Assembly (NCBI RefSeq): GCF_018860565.1
Contig: NZ_JAHKPS010000022.1
Location: 547,195-611,194, forward strand
Length of the DNA: 64,000 nt
Reading direction: 5' to 3'
From: Winogradskyella psychrotolerans
Lineage (GTDB): Bacteria > Bacteroidota > Bacteroidia > Flavobacteriales > Flavobacteriaceae
The notes beneath the pieces are model-generated. The model saw only the letters and a program-made list of their open reading frames with translations. It ran no database searches and had not been told where the DNA came from. Of the stretch, positions 42,978 through 52,435 are shown piece after piece; position 1 is the stretch's first letter; each line of letters begins with the position of its first letter. Both the position numbers and the translations under genes were made by a program.

Positions 42978-43048
42978 CATCATGTGTTGAATGATTGATG
43001 ATTAGTGATTAAGTTTGAGGCAAGAGAGAAATCTTTTGCCTCTTTTGT
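42978..43048 (+). ncRNA. Candidate small RNA upstream of the T9SS protein gene
   Basis: TATTTTTG at 42964-42971 is a perfect TAnnTTTG. About 45 bases after the predicted start, a 10-bp terminator stem with T-run ends the unit at about 43048. The transcript would be about 70 bases with a repetitive ATGATTGATGATTAGTGATT interior. There is no usual -33 TTG. It could simply be the distal terminator of the LytTR operon. Confidence 0.3.
43017..43048 (+). terminator. Terminator downstream of the LytTR operon
   Basis: GAGGCAAGAG pairs with CTTTTGCCTC (one G-T pair) around an AGAAAT loop and is followed by TTTTG and more T. Confidence 0.75.
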
Positions 43049-43081
43049 TTTTAGCAGTCGTCATTAAAAATGGCCTTAAAA

Positions 43082-43171
43082 CCACTCGTCGACAGTAAAA
43101 TGTAAACTAACGTTGTATAGCTTGCTTCAATCGAAAAACTAAAAATAAGGCTAAGTTATCAAGTAGTTTTG
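43082..43171 (+). promoter_or_regulatory. Promoter of the T9SS protein with one LytTR-type motif
   Basis: CCACTCGTCGACAGTAA at 43082-43098 is a variant of the CCATTCGTCTACACTAA motif. It starts 89 bases before the last G of a perfect -7 box, TAGTTTTG (43164-43171), the same position as the upstream copy of the sensor operon (88). No -33 TTG is present. The -7 box also shows the gene must start at the ATG at 43199, not upstream. Confidence 0.5.
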
Positions 43172-43198
43172 CTTCAGAATCTAAATAAGAAACTGAAG

Positions 43199-45796
43199 AT
43201 GAATACACTTTACACTTTAAAAAATCAATTACTACTTATCGTTTTAGCATTATGTAGTTTTAGCAGTACAGCACAAGATGTACCGTTTAATTGCGATTTC
43301 AATGCTTATCTATTTCAGTATAACGATGTTTATGCTATTGATTTAGCATCTGGTAATTCGTATCAGGTTGCTACAGATGTAACGCCAGGAAGTATCAATG
43401 CTACGGCTTACAACCCTGCAGATGGTTTTATTTGGGGATCATTAAATACACCGGCCAAATCAATTGTAAGAATCGGAAAAGATTTTAATACTACAACTTA
43501 TTATATAGATGAATTGCCAACAAGCAACCGTTATGTTGGTGATGTAAGTTCAGAAGGTATTTATTATTTAAAAGCTGGTGGAACCACCTATTATAAAATA
43601 GATCTAAATCCAGACTCAGAAAATTATACCCAATATCAAGCTACAGGGAATTTATCTCAAAACATTAGTATTCACGATTGGGCGTTCAATGCCGTAGATG
43701 GGCAATTGTACGCGGTAGAAAAAAACACCAATATTTTATACCGTATTAATCCTGAAAATGGTGACGTTTTAGTTTTGGGTGTGGTGCCTATTCTTTCGGG
43801 TTTAAGCTATACTTACGGAGCGGTTTATTTTGATAATGAAGGACGTTTTTATATTTCAGCTAATCAAACTGGAACTATTTATGTAGTTCAAGCTGTTCAA
43901 GATTTAGATGGGATTAATCTTATAGACGCTAACTTATTTGCCTTCGGACCGTCTAGTGCTAGTAATGATGGGGCGCGTTGCCCAACAGCACCAGTATTAC
44001 AAGAAATTTGTGATAATGGTATTGATGATGATGGAGATGGTCTTATAGATTGTGAAGATCCATCCTGTTCTGGTTTTGGAATGTGTGATGTGATAGTTGC
44101 ACCAACATCGAGCTCTAATGCAGGTGGTTTAGAAAGTAATAGTAGATTATCTGAGCAAATTAATGCACGTAACTTTAAAAGAGCTAAAACCGGTTATAAG
44201 TTTAATGCCGCAGCAGCACCTAGAGTAGAGCGCGGATTGATGTATGCAAGAGGAATGAACTCTAGTTTTACATTACAAGATTTTGTACCACTGACAAGTA
44301 TTAACGAAGATGAAGCTATTGAAGCATCGCCTTCAGACTTAATTGGGATTACTAATGCTACTGAAATCTACGCGGTAGATTACTTAAAAAATAATAGTGC
44401 TGTCGCTTCTGTATTAGCCTTAAAAACTGAAAACGGGGTTTATGAACATACCAAATACATTTGCGACCGTTTGTTAGGAGCCGAGTTGATCTCGGTATCT
44501 ACCATAGATATCAACGAACAGCAATTTATAAAATCCATTATTAAAAACGCAGATGGTACCTATGAATTTGTATTAAGCTTATCTGCTAAAGTTGTAAACA
44601 ACGATGCTAATTTTGCGATAGAGAGCCACTGGAATCTCGATCAGTATGAGGAGAATGTTACCTTTTATAATTTTCAAATTTGGTCTAATACTATAGATGA
44701 TTTATATGTGTTAGGACAAGAAGTATTGAATTTGCTAGAGGTTCAAAAACCGATTGAAAGTTATAACAACTCAACACCACCAACAGTATTTGTTAGAAAA
44801 GGAAGCTACACTAACGGAGGTTTAGATTTACAAATTATTAATACCAATGCTACGGAAAGCGTCACTTTAGATGCGGGTTATAGAGGTACTGAAACGGAAG
44901 ATTTTGATAATCTTAATGCTATCATCGATTTAAACGGTAGTTATATTACGAATATTAGAGTGGATACAGGAAGTCTTTTTGATATCGGATTTAGAATTGG
45001 AGATGGTATGGCTACACCAGATGATTTGTTTATGTCTGATGGCCCTTGGGGAATTGATGATTCGCAGGATGGTACTAATGTTAGCTTATACAATGTTACG
45101 CGCAATGACTTTGATTTTGAAACCGCAGATTACCCAATAGAACGTAATGTGCAATTAACAGCTACGACCAATAGCTACGTTGGTGCTTACAGAGCATTAA
45201 CACCACGATTTAAAGCTGTAGATCTTACCGATTATAACAGTTTCAAATTTAGTGCGCAAGGCACCGGAAACCTAGAAATCACTTTTGTAAAACAAAGTAT
45301 TACCAACTGGGAATCACAGTATAAAACCACAGTGGTTCTAACGAATACAACTCAAGATTTTACAATTAATATAAACGATTTACAAAACAATACTACGAAT
45401 GCAGCCAGCTTAAACGATGTGGTAACCTTAGTCTTTACGATGGTTGCCGATAATGGAGTAACAACAACCAAAACAATGGAGTTAAGTAACCTACGCTTTT
45501 CTCAAACAAGTGCTCTGTCTATAGACGAGTATAACACAGATTTAAATAGAATAATTGCAAGCCCAAATCCAATGACAACACATACCACAATAAACTTTAC
45601 AGCCAATTACAGCGAAGATGTACAGTTTGTTATTTACGATCAAACCGGCAAAATAGTATATACCGCACCTTATACGGTAAAGCCAGGAAAAAACACTATA
45701 GAAGTTAATAGAGGTAATTTAAGCTCAGGCTTATACTTCTGTAAAATTCTGAGTAGTCAGTTTAACTACGATACATTTAAATTAATTATTAAATAA
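43199..45796 (+). CDS. Secreted beta-propeller-type protein with T9SS sorting domain
   Basis: An 865-residue exported protein. A signal peptide ends in FSSTAQ. Residues about 20-270 form a repetitive beta-sheet region resembling a propeller (NDVYAIDLASGNSYQV, GQLYAVEKNTNILYRI). A cysteine/aspartate motif (EICDNGIDDDGDGLIDCEDP) follows near 280, then a long unassigned middle and a type A T9SS C-terminal domain (ASPNPMTTHTTINF, YDQTGKIVY, LSSGLYFCKI). It should be secreted or anchored at the cell surface. It is the first gene behind the LytTR-type motif in the polysaccharide cluster, so it may be a matrix or adhesin protein. Confidence 0.8.
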   Translation: MNTLYTLKNQLLLIVLALCSFSSTAQDVPFNCDFNAYLFQYNDVYAIDLASGNSYQVATDVTPGSINATAYNPADGFIWGSLNTPAKSIVRIGKDFNTTTYYIDELPTSNRYVGDVSSEGIYYLKAGGTTYYKIDLNPDSENYTQYQATGNLSQNISIHDWAFNAVDGQLYAVEKNTNILYRINPENGDVLVLGVVPILSGLSYTYGAVYFDNEGRFYISANQTGTIYVVQAVQDLDGINLIDANLFAFGPSSASNDGARCPTAPVLQEICDNGIDDDGDGLIDCEDPSCSGFGMCDVIVAPTSSSNAGGLESNSRLSEQINARNFKRAKTGYKFNAAAAPRVERGLMYARGMNSSFTLQDFVPLTSINEDEAIEASPSDLIGITNATEIYAVDYLKNNSAVASVLALKTENGVYEHTKYICDRLLGAELISVSTIDINEQQFIKSIIKNADGTYEFVLSLSAKVVNNDANFAIESHWNLDQYEENVTFYNFQIWSNTIDDLYVLGQEVLNLLEVQKPIESYNNSTPPTVFVRKGSYTNGGLDLQIINTNATESVTLDAGYRGTETEDFDNLNAIIDLNGSYITNIRVDTGSLFDIGFRIGDGMATPDDLFMSDGPWGIDDSQDGTNVSLYNVTRNDFDFETADYPIERNVQLTATTNSYVGAYRALTPRFKAVDLTDYNSFKFSAQGTGNLEITFVKQSITNWESQYKTTVVLTNTTQDFTININDLQNNTTNAASLNDVVTLVFTMVADNGVTTTKTMELSNLRFSQTSALSIDEYNTDLNRIIASPNPMTTHTTINFTANYSEDVQFVIYDQTGKIVYTAPYTVKPGKNTIEVNRGNLSSGLYFCKILSSQFNYDTFKLIIK

Positions 45797-45820
45797 CCCT
45801 TGATTTATAACCCTTGCATT

Positions 45821-45852
45821 AGGCAAAAGCGAAAGCTTTTGCCTTTTGTTTT
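45821..45852 (+). terminator. Terminator after the T9SS protein
   Basis: AGGCAAAAGC and GCTTTTGCCT form a perfect 10-bp stem with a GAAA loop, followed by TTTG and eight T residues. Confidence 0.85.
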
Positions 45853-45869
45853 TTTTATATATTTAGCTT

Positions 45870-47639
45870 ATGAAAGAAGCTCCTGATGAATTAAAAGAAT
45901 TCTATAACTCAATTGAGAATCTCAATTCATTGAACACTTGGAATATTCATAGAGAAGTTAAACAAACAACAAGAGTTGATGGAGACTGGGAGGATAAGTT
46001 AATCATCGAAAGAAAATCATTAAACTATAATTTAAATAAAGGTGAACTAAAAACTAATGCTCAAGTCACGGATACGAAAGGTCAAATTGTAAGGTTTGGA
46101 TTAGAAAAGAAAGACCTAGAATATTTAAAAAACAGATTAGATGAAACTCAAAATACTTGGCTAAAATCTAGATATTCACATCTATTGTGGCAAGAAACAA
46201 AACACAATAAATATGCAGAAATAGCAATTGAAAATTATATTCAAACTATAAACAGAATAAAATCAGAGGAAGCTAATGAATTACCAATTATTCTTTCTGC
46301 AATTCTGTACATATCAAAAAGGTCAAAGAAGAAAATAGAACAAGCTAAAGAAACTGCGATTATATTAATTAATGACTTACCAAATCGGTTTAAACCGAAT
46401 ATTCTAAATTCAATTTTAGATAATAATATACTTTCAAGTGAAGAATTAAATGACCTAGCACAAGAATTACCGTATTGGATAGAAGGTGACAAACCTGTTT
46501 CATATTTTTCTAATAAAAGAACACTAGATTCCGGAATTAGACTTTATAATTCTCTTGAACTTCCATTGAATAAATTATATGAGTTATTAGCTAAAAATGA
46601 AGATATCATTATCGAGCAACATCCTGAAGATACTGACTGTGTAAAATACACAACAATTGGAACTAAAGCTAAATATTTAAGACTAGCAGGGAAATTAGAT
46701 GAAGCTGAAGAAGTTTTAAAAGAATATAATAAATTAAAACAAACTGTAAAACTTGGAAAAGTAAGTTGGCAACTTGGTGAAAAAGAAACAGATATGTTTA
46801 ACGAATATCTTAATATGAAATCTAAAATCATACTAGATATGCCAACAGAGGATATTCTTGCTTTCTTTTCAATTAATGAAGACATACTTGTTGATCCAAT
46901 TGAGAATGAAGAAAACGCAAAAAAATCAATAAAAAAATCAATTAGTCATCTCTTTAGTACAAGTGTTTTTGATATAAACAGCAACTTTAAGGACTTAAAA
47001 GATTCAGAGAAAATTGACAAAGAAATAATTCAAAGCTATACCATTTCTCACGGAGTTAAATGTTCTAGTCTTTTTTTAAAAGTATTTGTTGATGGTATCT
47101 TAACAGGTAAATTAAATTATTACAAAATATTTGAGTTCTTGGAAACTCATACTTGGTATGGTCTTAAATTTAAGAGAGGAATGACTGACAATGAAATTGA
47201 TCAAAACTCATCTTGGTTGACAATGCTTGCACCCGGAATTCATAATTTATTCGCCCAATTTGAACTATCAGTATTGATGAGTACTAATAAAATCAATAAT
47301 TTTATTTTGGCTATGGATTCTTTGACAGTGAAATTTGAAGGAGCTTTAAGAGATTTTATTCGTTTATCAGGTGGAAATACGTCTACATCAAAAAGAGGAG
47401 AAATCAAGGAGCAACTTCTAGAGGAATTACTTGACAACCCAACAACAAAAAAGTATTTCACAATAAAAGATATTGAGCTTTTTAAGTACACATTCACATC
47501 AAAAGGTAAAAATTTACGGAATAGTATAGCACATTCATTTTTACAATACTCTGATTATAACTTACAAGCTGTTATTTTAGTTTTTTTCTGTATCCTTAGA
47601 CTTGGCAAATATACATTTGACGAAAATCCTACTTCCTAA
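45870..47639 (+). CDS. DUF4209-like protein with HEPN-type RNSIAH motif
   Basis: A 589-residue cytoplasmic, helical, lysine-rich protein. The last 130 residues (MDSLTVKFEGALRDFIRL ... GKNLRNSIAHSFLQYSDY) match my memory of the DUF4209 C-terminus. RNSIAH is an R-x4-H element like that of HEPN ribonucleases. The rest has no recognised domain. The terminator of the T9SS gene lies just upstream, its codon use is more A-rich than its neighbours by eye, and its 3' end overlaps the opposing YaiO-like gene by 11 bases. It does not resemble a polysaccharide gene and may be an inserted accessory or defence gene. Confidence 0.65.
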   Translation: MKEAPDELKEFYNSIENLNSLNTWNIHREVKQTTRVDGDWEDKLIIERKSLNYNLNKGELKTNAQVTDTKGQIVRFGLEKKDLEYLKNRLDETQNTWLKSRYSHLLWQETKHNKYAEIAIENYIQTINRIKSEEANELPIILSAILYISKRSKKKIEQAKETAIILINDLPNRFKPNILNSILDNNILSSEELNDLAQELPYWIEGDKPVSYFSNKRTLDSGIRLYNSLELPLNKLYELLAKNEDIIIEQHPEDTDCVKYTTIGTKAKYLRLAGKLDEAEEVLKEYNKLKQTVKLGKVSWQLGEKETDMFNEYLNMKSKIILDMPTEDILAFFSINEDILVDPIENEENAKKSIKKSISHLFSTSVFDINSNFKDLKDSEKIDKEIIQSYTISHGVKCSSLFLKVFVDGILTGKLNYYKIFEFLETHTWYGLKFKRGMTDNEIDQNSSWLTMLAPGIHNLFAQFELSVLMSTNKINNFILAMDSLTVKFEGALRDFIRLSGGNTSTSKRGEIKEQLLEELLDNPTTKKYFTIKDIELFKYTFTSKGKNLRNSIAHSFLQYSDYNLQAVILVFFCILRLGKYTFDENPTS

Positions 47640-49689
47640 AACCCGCCTTATTCAAAAACTGCCATTTAAAACGTAAGCCAACTTCGGTGAATGTAAAACC
47701 AGCAGCCGTTGCAGAAGCAATATTACTATGGGTTCCGTACACATTTAATAAACTACGCTCAGAGAATTTATAGCCAAAAGCTCCTTGAAAACGGTACGTG
47801 GTTTGTTTGGCATCGTCTTCAATAAACTGGTAACCATAAGCCGCCGTTACATTGTAAAACCATGTGTTTGGTTTGGCGCTGTCTTCATTCTTAATCACAT
47901 TCATAAAAACTTCATACACGTTAAATTTTTCTGGACTAAAATAAATCGTTGGTACTTGGTCCTTAAATGTAATATGTTGGTAATTTACACCGACTTTTAA
48001 AGCTGGTTTTGGCAGAAGATTATAATATAATGAGGTAAATAATAGGTTTCTTTTATTGCCATCATTTTGTGACGTATGCATCAACTGTGTAAACCATCCT
48101 AAGTTAAAATTAGTACTTAAATTATAGTTAGCGTAATAATTGTTTTGTACCAATTCGCGGTCTAATAATTCGGCATTAAAACTTTCTATTTGGCGTTTGT
48201 ATCCAATATCTAAAGTTTGAAGTTTAAAGGATTTAATATGAAAAGAAAGATCGGCTAAAAGTTGTGTGTAATCTGTGCTTTCGACTTTTGCAGATGTCAT
48301 ACCAGCTGTGCCTTTAAACGTAATGTTAGGTAAGAGTTGGTAACCCAATCCTAAGGATAAATTGCTAGAGGTGGCACTAATATCGGTAACCGTGTTGTTG
48401 GTCGTTCTGTAATTGTAATTTCCTAAAAGTTTAAATTTAGTTGATAAAGGGTATTCTACCGTATTAGAAAATGCAAAGGCTTTGTTGTCTCCATTATCAA
48501 ACGTGTGCGAGGCGTTGGATTCTAAAACTGGTGCAAAGTTAATATCTAATTTATTAATAAAGTTAACCGCATCTTTTTGGTTGTCGTAAAACTTTAAAGT
48601 GTTTTCGGCTGAGGTGTAAGCATCGTCATAATGACCTAAGGCTTTTAGCACGTTGGCTTTTCCAAGGTTACCATCAAAAGATGTACTGTCGTTTGCTAGT
48701 ATGCTATTGTAATCACTTAAACTTTCTTTAAAATTACTCTTGTAAATGTTTAAGGTGGCGCGTAAGGCTAAAACCCAATTTTCGTTTGGGTGCTCCGTAA
48801 TTAAAGTATCAATTAAGTTGGTTGCCGCTTTATATTTCTTGTTCCAGATTAAAGCTTGTGCGTAACGTTCGGTGGTTTGCTTAGTGATCGCTTTGTCTGT
48901 GTCTTTGTTTAGGCTATTAAACGCTTCAGTACTGATGCTTAACGCTTGCTTCTCTTTACTGTTTAAGTGTTCTACCAAAGCCAAACCGTTTAATGCCAAA
49001 ATTTTGTGTTCAGGTTGTTCAGCTAAACGATTATACATGGTTTTTGCACTCTCAAGTTGGTTCCATATTAAATACAAATTTGCAAGATTTAATAAGGTGT
49101 CTTTATCGTCTCCGTATAATTCAAGATTTTTGGTTAAAAGTAGTTCAGCTTTATCATAATTCTGTGCTTGTTGATTTTGGTAAGCATACCCTAAATAGAT
49201 GTATTTTTTAGAGACTAAAGCATTTGGATTTCCTGGTGAAACTTCTAAAGCGTTATTCACCATGGTTAAAGCCGCCTCATATTCTTTTAAGTTAGAAAGG
49301 GTGTTAGCAAAACCTAATAGTGCAGCAAAACTTGTTGGATCTTCATTTACTAAACCTTGGTAATACACTTTAGCGTCGGTAAAGTTGCTGTTCCATAATA
49401 AAGACTCACCGTAATTTAGTTTTACTTCAAAATCATTTGGGTAATCCGCAAGTAAGTCAGTGAATAAGGTATAGGCTGCTTCGGGTTGTCCATTCAGTCC
49501 AATAGCACGACCATAACACAAACGTGCCGTCTTATTATTAGGAAAGTCCTTTAATATGATATTAAAAAATGTTTCGGCCTGCTTATATTTTCCGGTTTCT
49601 AAATAGGTAAAACCCTCTTGCATGTTTTGTGCCGACACACTACATACGATAAAAAACAAGGCTACATTAATAAGTGATTTCAAAGTCAT
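47629..49689 (-). CDS. TPR plus YaiO-like outer-membrane beta-barrel protein
   Basis: A 686-residue exported protein. Start ATG 49689 gives a signal peptide ending in CSVSAQ. Residues about 20-400 are tetratricopeptide repeats (YLETGKYKQAETFFNIIL and others). The last 280 residues are a barrel (SHTFDNGDNKAFAFSNTVEYPL, LSLGLGYQLLPNITFKG, GLRFKWQFLNKAGFRK) like YaiO family outer-membrane proteins. TPR-plus-barrel proteins such as PgaA and BcsC export polysaccharides, so this is the likely exit channel of the cluster. It diverges from the flippase gene, sharing the region with the tandem LytTR-type motifs. Confidence 0.78.
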   Translation of the reverse strand: MTLKSLINVALFFIVCSVSAQNMQEGFTYLETGKYKQAETFFNIILKDFPNNKTARLCYGRAIGLNGQPEAAYTLFTDLLADYPNDFEVKLNYGESLLWNSNFTDAKVYYQGLVNEDPTSFAALLGFANTLSNLKEYEAALTMVNNALEVSPGNPNALVSKKYIYLGYAYQNQQAQNYDKAELLLTKNLELYGDDKDTLLNLANLYLIWNQLESAKTMYNRLAEQPEHKILALNGLALVEHLNSKEKQALSISTEAFNSLNKDTDKAITKQTTERYAQALIWNKKYKAATNLIDTLITEHPNENWVLALRATLNIYKSNFKESLSDYNSILANDSTSFDGNLGKANVLKALGHYDDAYTSAENTLKFYDNQKDAVNFINKLDINFAPVLESNASHTFDNGDNKAFAFSNTVEYPLSTKFKLLGNYNYRTTNNTVTDISATSSNLSLGLGYQLLPNITFKGTAGMTSAKVESTDYTQLLADLSFHIKSFKLQTLDIGYKRQIESFNAELLDRELVQNNYYANYNLSTNFNLGWFTQLMHTSQNDGNKRNLLFTSLYYNLLPKPALKVGVNYQHITFKDQVPTIYFSPEKFNVYEVFMNVIKNEDSAKPNTWFYNVTAAYGYQFIEDDAKQTTYRFQGAFGYKFSERSLLNVYGTHSNIASATAAGFTFTEVGLRFKWQFLNKAGFRK

Positions 49690-49735
49690 AATTTCTCTTT
49701 GTTTAACTAAGTGCAAGTTACGGAGCATATGTCTC

Positions 49736-49805
49736 CCATTCACCTACAGCAACATGCCATCCATCGAAATATAAAGAGCGTACATGGAAATACCTTGGAT
49801 ATTTG
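49736..49805 (+). promoter_or_regulatory. Tandem LytTR-type motifs and promoter of the flippase gene
   Basis: CCATTCACCTACAGC starts at 49736 and CCATCCATCGAAATA at 49757, exactly 21 bases apart. The -7 box GATATTTG (49798-49805, one base off consensus) ends 69 and 48 bases after their starts, matching the phase at other sites. No -33 TTG. The sites also lie behind the minus-strand YaiO-like promoter. Confidence 0.5.
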
Positions 49806-49836
49806 CGTCAGATTTAAACGAATACCTAAAGAAAAT

Positions 49837-51099
49837 ATGCAATTATTAAGCGTCATAAAATCGAGAAAATTAACACCAGAACAGCTATTTATGGTCAGTG
49901 TTTTGGCCGTTAATGGTGGTAACTATCTATACAATCTTATATTGGGGCGTGTACTTGGGCCAACACAGTTTGCCGATGCTGCTGTGCTCATAACATTTTT
50001 ATTGGTGCTCTCTTTTATGGCCATGACGTTTCAATTGGTAACGGCAAAATTCTCGGTGTTGTTTGAGAACGCTGTGTTTACAAATTTTATAGCCAAAGTA
50101 TACAAACAAGCTTTTGCTGTGGGTGTAATTCTAGGCCTATTGATTATCGCATTTTCCTCGCAATTAAAAGCGTTGTTTAATACCTCATCGTCTACCATGT
50201 TTATCATTTTTGGTTGTGGTGTACCACTTTACTTTTTAATGAGCGTGAATAGAGGGGCCTTTCAGGGAAAAAAAGCATATAAATCTTTATCAATAACCTA
50301 TCAAGGGGAAATGTTAAGCCGATTGATCATCACTTTGGGTTTAATATTTCTATTTAGTATACAATCATCAGCAGTGATTGCTATAGGTATTGTAATTTCT
50401 TTTGTTTTTGGAATGTTTCCTTTTAAAATGAAAGACATCACGCTAAAGAAAACAAAACCACTAGCGCAAGATTATAGCAAACAAATTAAAAATTTCTTTT
50501 TGCTAACAGCGTTTTACGAGCTGACTCAAATCATTATTAACAACAGTGATATACTATTAGTAAAGCATTATTTTGAATCTTACGAAGCAGGTTTATATGC
50601 ATCCTTAGCCTTAATTGGTCGTATTGTATATTTTATAGCTTGGATGTTTGTGATGTTATTATTGCCAGCTGTCGTTGAGTTGAAAAAAGAAGGCAAAGAA
50701 ACGGCTTCCGTATTGTTTAAGTATGTTGGTTATATTGCTGTGATCTCTATCGTTATTGTATTAACCTGTTTAAGTTTTCCAGAATTAATAATTAAAATAC
50801 TTTTTGGAGAGCAATATATTGCCATGGCACCGCTTTTATGGAAATATGCTATTGCCACTTCTATGTTTGCTATCTCTAACATCTTTGCGTATTACTATTT
50901 GTCTTTAGATAAATATGTGCCAGTTATTATTTCTGGTGTCTTCGGTATGCTACAAATGCTATTAGTCATCTTTTTTCACGAGAGTTTAGAACAGGTGGTA
51001 GATATGCAAATTGTGACTATGACTTTGTTGCTAATCATACAGTTAGTGTTTTTTAAGCTCGAAATAACGACGCAGAAAAAAGCTTTATCTAAGGATTAA
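49837..51099 (+). CDS. Oligosaccharide flippase family protein (Wzx-like)
   Basis: A 420-residue polytopic membrane protein with about 12 helices, of the polysaccharide biosynthesis/MATE-like flippase group. LYNLILGRVLGPTQFADAAVLITFL opens helix 1-2 and FFLLTAFYELTQIIINNSDILLVKHYF marks the second repeat half. It should flip lipid-linked repeat units across the inner membrane. I start at ATG 49837, 31 bases after the -7 box; a frame extending to 49711 would run through the tandem motifs and lacks membrane character. The GT4 gene follows with its own promoter motif. Confidence 0.82.
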   Translation: MQLLSVIKSRKLTPEQLFMVSVLAVNGGNYLYNLILGRVLGPTQFADAAVLITFLLVLSFMAMTFQLVTAKFSVLFENAVFTNFIAKVYKQAFAVGVILGLLIIAFSSQLKALFNTSSSTMFIIFGCGVPLYFLMSVNRGAFQGKKAYKSLSITYQGEMLSRLIITLGLIFLFSIQSSAVIAIGIVISFVFGMFPFKMKDITLKKTKPLAQDYSKQIKNFFLLTAFYELTQIIINNSDILLVKHYFESYEAGLYASLALIGRIVYFIAWMFVMLLLPAVVELKKEGKETASVLFKYVGYIAVISIVIVLTCLSFPELIIKILFGEQYIAMAPLLWKYAIATSMFAISNIFAYYYLSLDKYVPVIISGVFGMLQMLLVIFFHESLEQVVDMQIVTMTLLLIIQLVFFKLEITTQKKALSKD

Positions 51100-51101
51100 T
51101 T

Positions 51102-51170
51102 CCATTCGTCTACACTAAAAGTCGCCCTATCGAAACTCTCAAAAATCTGCCGAATAAAATCCCAAATTTG
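51102..51170 (+). promoter_or_regulatory. LytTR-type motif and promoter of the GT4 gene
   Basis: CCATTCGTCTACACTAA (51102-51118) is the best copy of the motif. A weaker half, sharing CC and ATCGA-type bases, follows at about 51123. The -7 region CAAATTTG (51163-51170) differs from TAnnTTTG at its first base, and its last G is 68 bases after the motif start. No -33 TTG. The copy starts only three bases after the flippase stop. Confidence 0.55.
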
Positions 51171-51208
51171 CATTGTAATTAATTAAAACATTTAAAAATA
51201 CCATTATT

Positions 51209-52435
51209 ATGAAACTAGCAATTGTAACCGCATATCCACCAAGTAAAGTCACTTTAAACGAGTATGCTTATCATTTAGTAAAGCAGTTTAGACAAAAGGA
51301 AGCTGTTACAGAATTAATCTTATTAACCGACAGAACTGAAGGAGCAAAGGATATAGAATTTACGGAAGAAGGTTGTAAGATTACTATAAAAGAATGCTGG
51401 TCGTTTAATAGCTACAAAAATTTGTTTTCAGTAACAAAAGCCATCAATACCACAAAGCCAGACGCTGTATTATTCAATCTACAGTTTATGAAATTTGGTG
51501 ACAAAAAGATAGCAGCAGCCTTAGGGTTAATGTTACCATTAGTATGCAAGTTGAAAAAGATTCCTAACATCGTGTTACTACATAATATTCTAGAAGAAGT
51601 CGATTTAGGAAGTGCAGGATTTACCTCAAATAAAATCATGCAGAAGATCTACGGATTTATTGGAACCACTTTAACCAAGCTTATTTTAAAAGCTGATATC
51701 GTTGCAGTAACCATGCAAAAGTATGTGAATATTTTAGAGATAAAATATTTGTCACCTAATGTAAAATTAATTCCACATGGCACCTTTGAAATACCAGAAG
51801 AACCAAATTATAGGTTACCAAAAGGACCATTACAAATTATGACCTTCGGAAAATTTGGAACCTACAAAAAAGTAGAAGGTATGATTGAAGCTGTTGAAAT
51901 GGTGAGAGCTAAAACAGGTTTAGATTTAGAAGTGGTTATTGCCGGAACAGATAACCCAAATGTACCAGGATATTTAGCTAAAGTAGAAGAAGATTATAAA
52001 CATGTGCCTCAAGTCCGTTTTACGGGTTATGTTGAAGAGCACGAAGTCCCAACCTTATTTAACGAAAGTGCTGTGGTTGTTTTCCCCTATACGTCTACAA
52101 CTGGAAGCTCAGGCGTATTGCACCAAGCCGGAAGTTACGGAAAAGCCGTAGTAATGCCAGATTTAGGCGACTTAGCCTTATTAGTCAAAGACGAAGGTTA
52201 TAGAGGAGAGTTTTTTGAACCTACAAGTGTTGAAAGTTTGGCCTCTGCTATAGAAGCGATAGTAACAGATGAAGCATATAGAGTTAAGCTTTCTAAAATT
52301 AATTACGATGCTGCAACAGCGCATCCAATGTCTCAAATTGCAGATATGTATTTAGAGCATTTTCAAGATATCATAGATGAAAAATGCATAACATTCCCTA
52401 ATGTTAATGCTGCTGCGCAGAAGGCTTCTTATTAG
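51209..52435 (+). CDS. Glycosyltransferase family 4
   Basis: A 408-residue GT-B glycosyltransferase. The donor-site half carries MTFGKFGTYKKVEGMIEAVEMV near 214, GTDNPNVPGY and the GT4 nucleotide-sugar motif VVFPYTSTTGSSGVLHQAGSYGKAVV near 290-316. The N-terminal half begins MKLAIVTAYPPS. No membrane helix. Its last 32 bases overlap the opposing GH5-like gene. A polysaccharide-building role follows from its neighbours and the LytTR-type promoter; donor and acceptor are unknown. Confidence 0.85.
   Translation: MKLAIVTAYPPSKVTLNEYAYHLVKQFRQKEAVTELILLTDRTEGAKDIEFTEEGCKITIKECWSFNSYKNLFSVTKAINTTKPDAVLFNLQFMKFGDKKIAAALGLMLPLVCKLKKIPNIVLLHNILEEVDLGSAGFTSNKIMQKIYGFIGTTLTKLILKADIVAVTMQKYVNILEIKYLSPNVKLIPHGTFEIPEEPNYRLPKGPLQIMTFGKFGTYKKVEGMIEAVEMVRAKTGLDLEVVIAGTDNPNVPGYLAKVEEDYKHVPQVRFTGYVEEHEVPTLFNESAVVVFPYTSTTGSSGVLHQAGSYGKAVVMPDLGDLALLVKDEGYRGEFFEPTSVESLASAIEAIVTDEAYRVKLSKINYDAATAHPMSQIADMYLEHFQDIIDEKCITFPNVNAAAQKASY

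Larger units (their letters stand above)
42738..43198 (+). other. Intergenic region between the signalling operon and polysaccharide cluster
   Basis: No coding frame was found. The region holds a possible small RNA unit (a TATTTTTG -7 box and a strong terminator), a CGAATGG string on the minus sense at 42917-42923 and the promoter of the T9SS protein with one LytTR-type motif. Confidence 0.5.
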
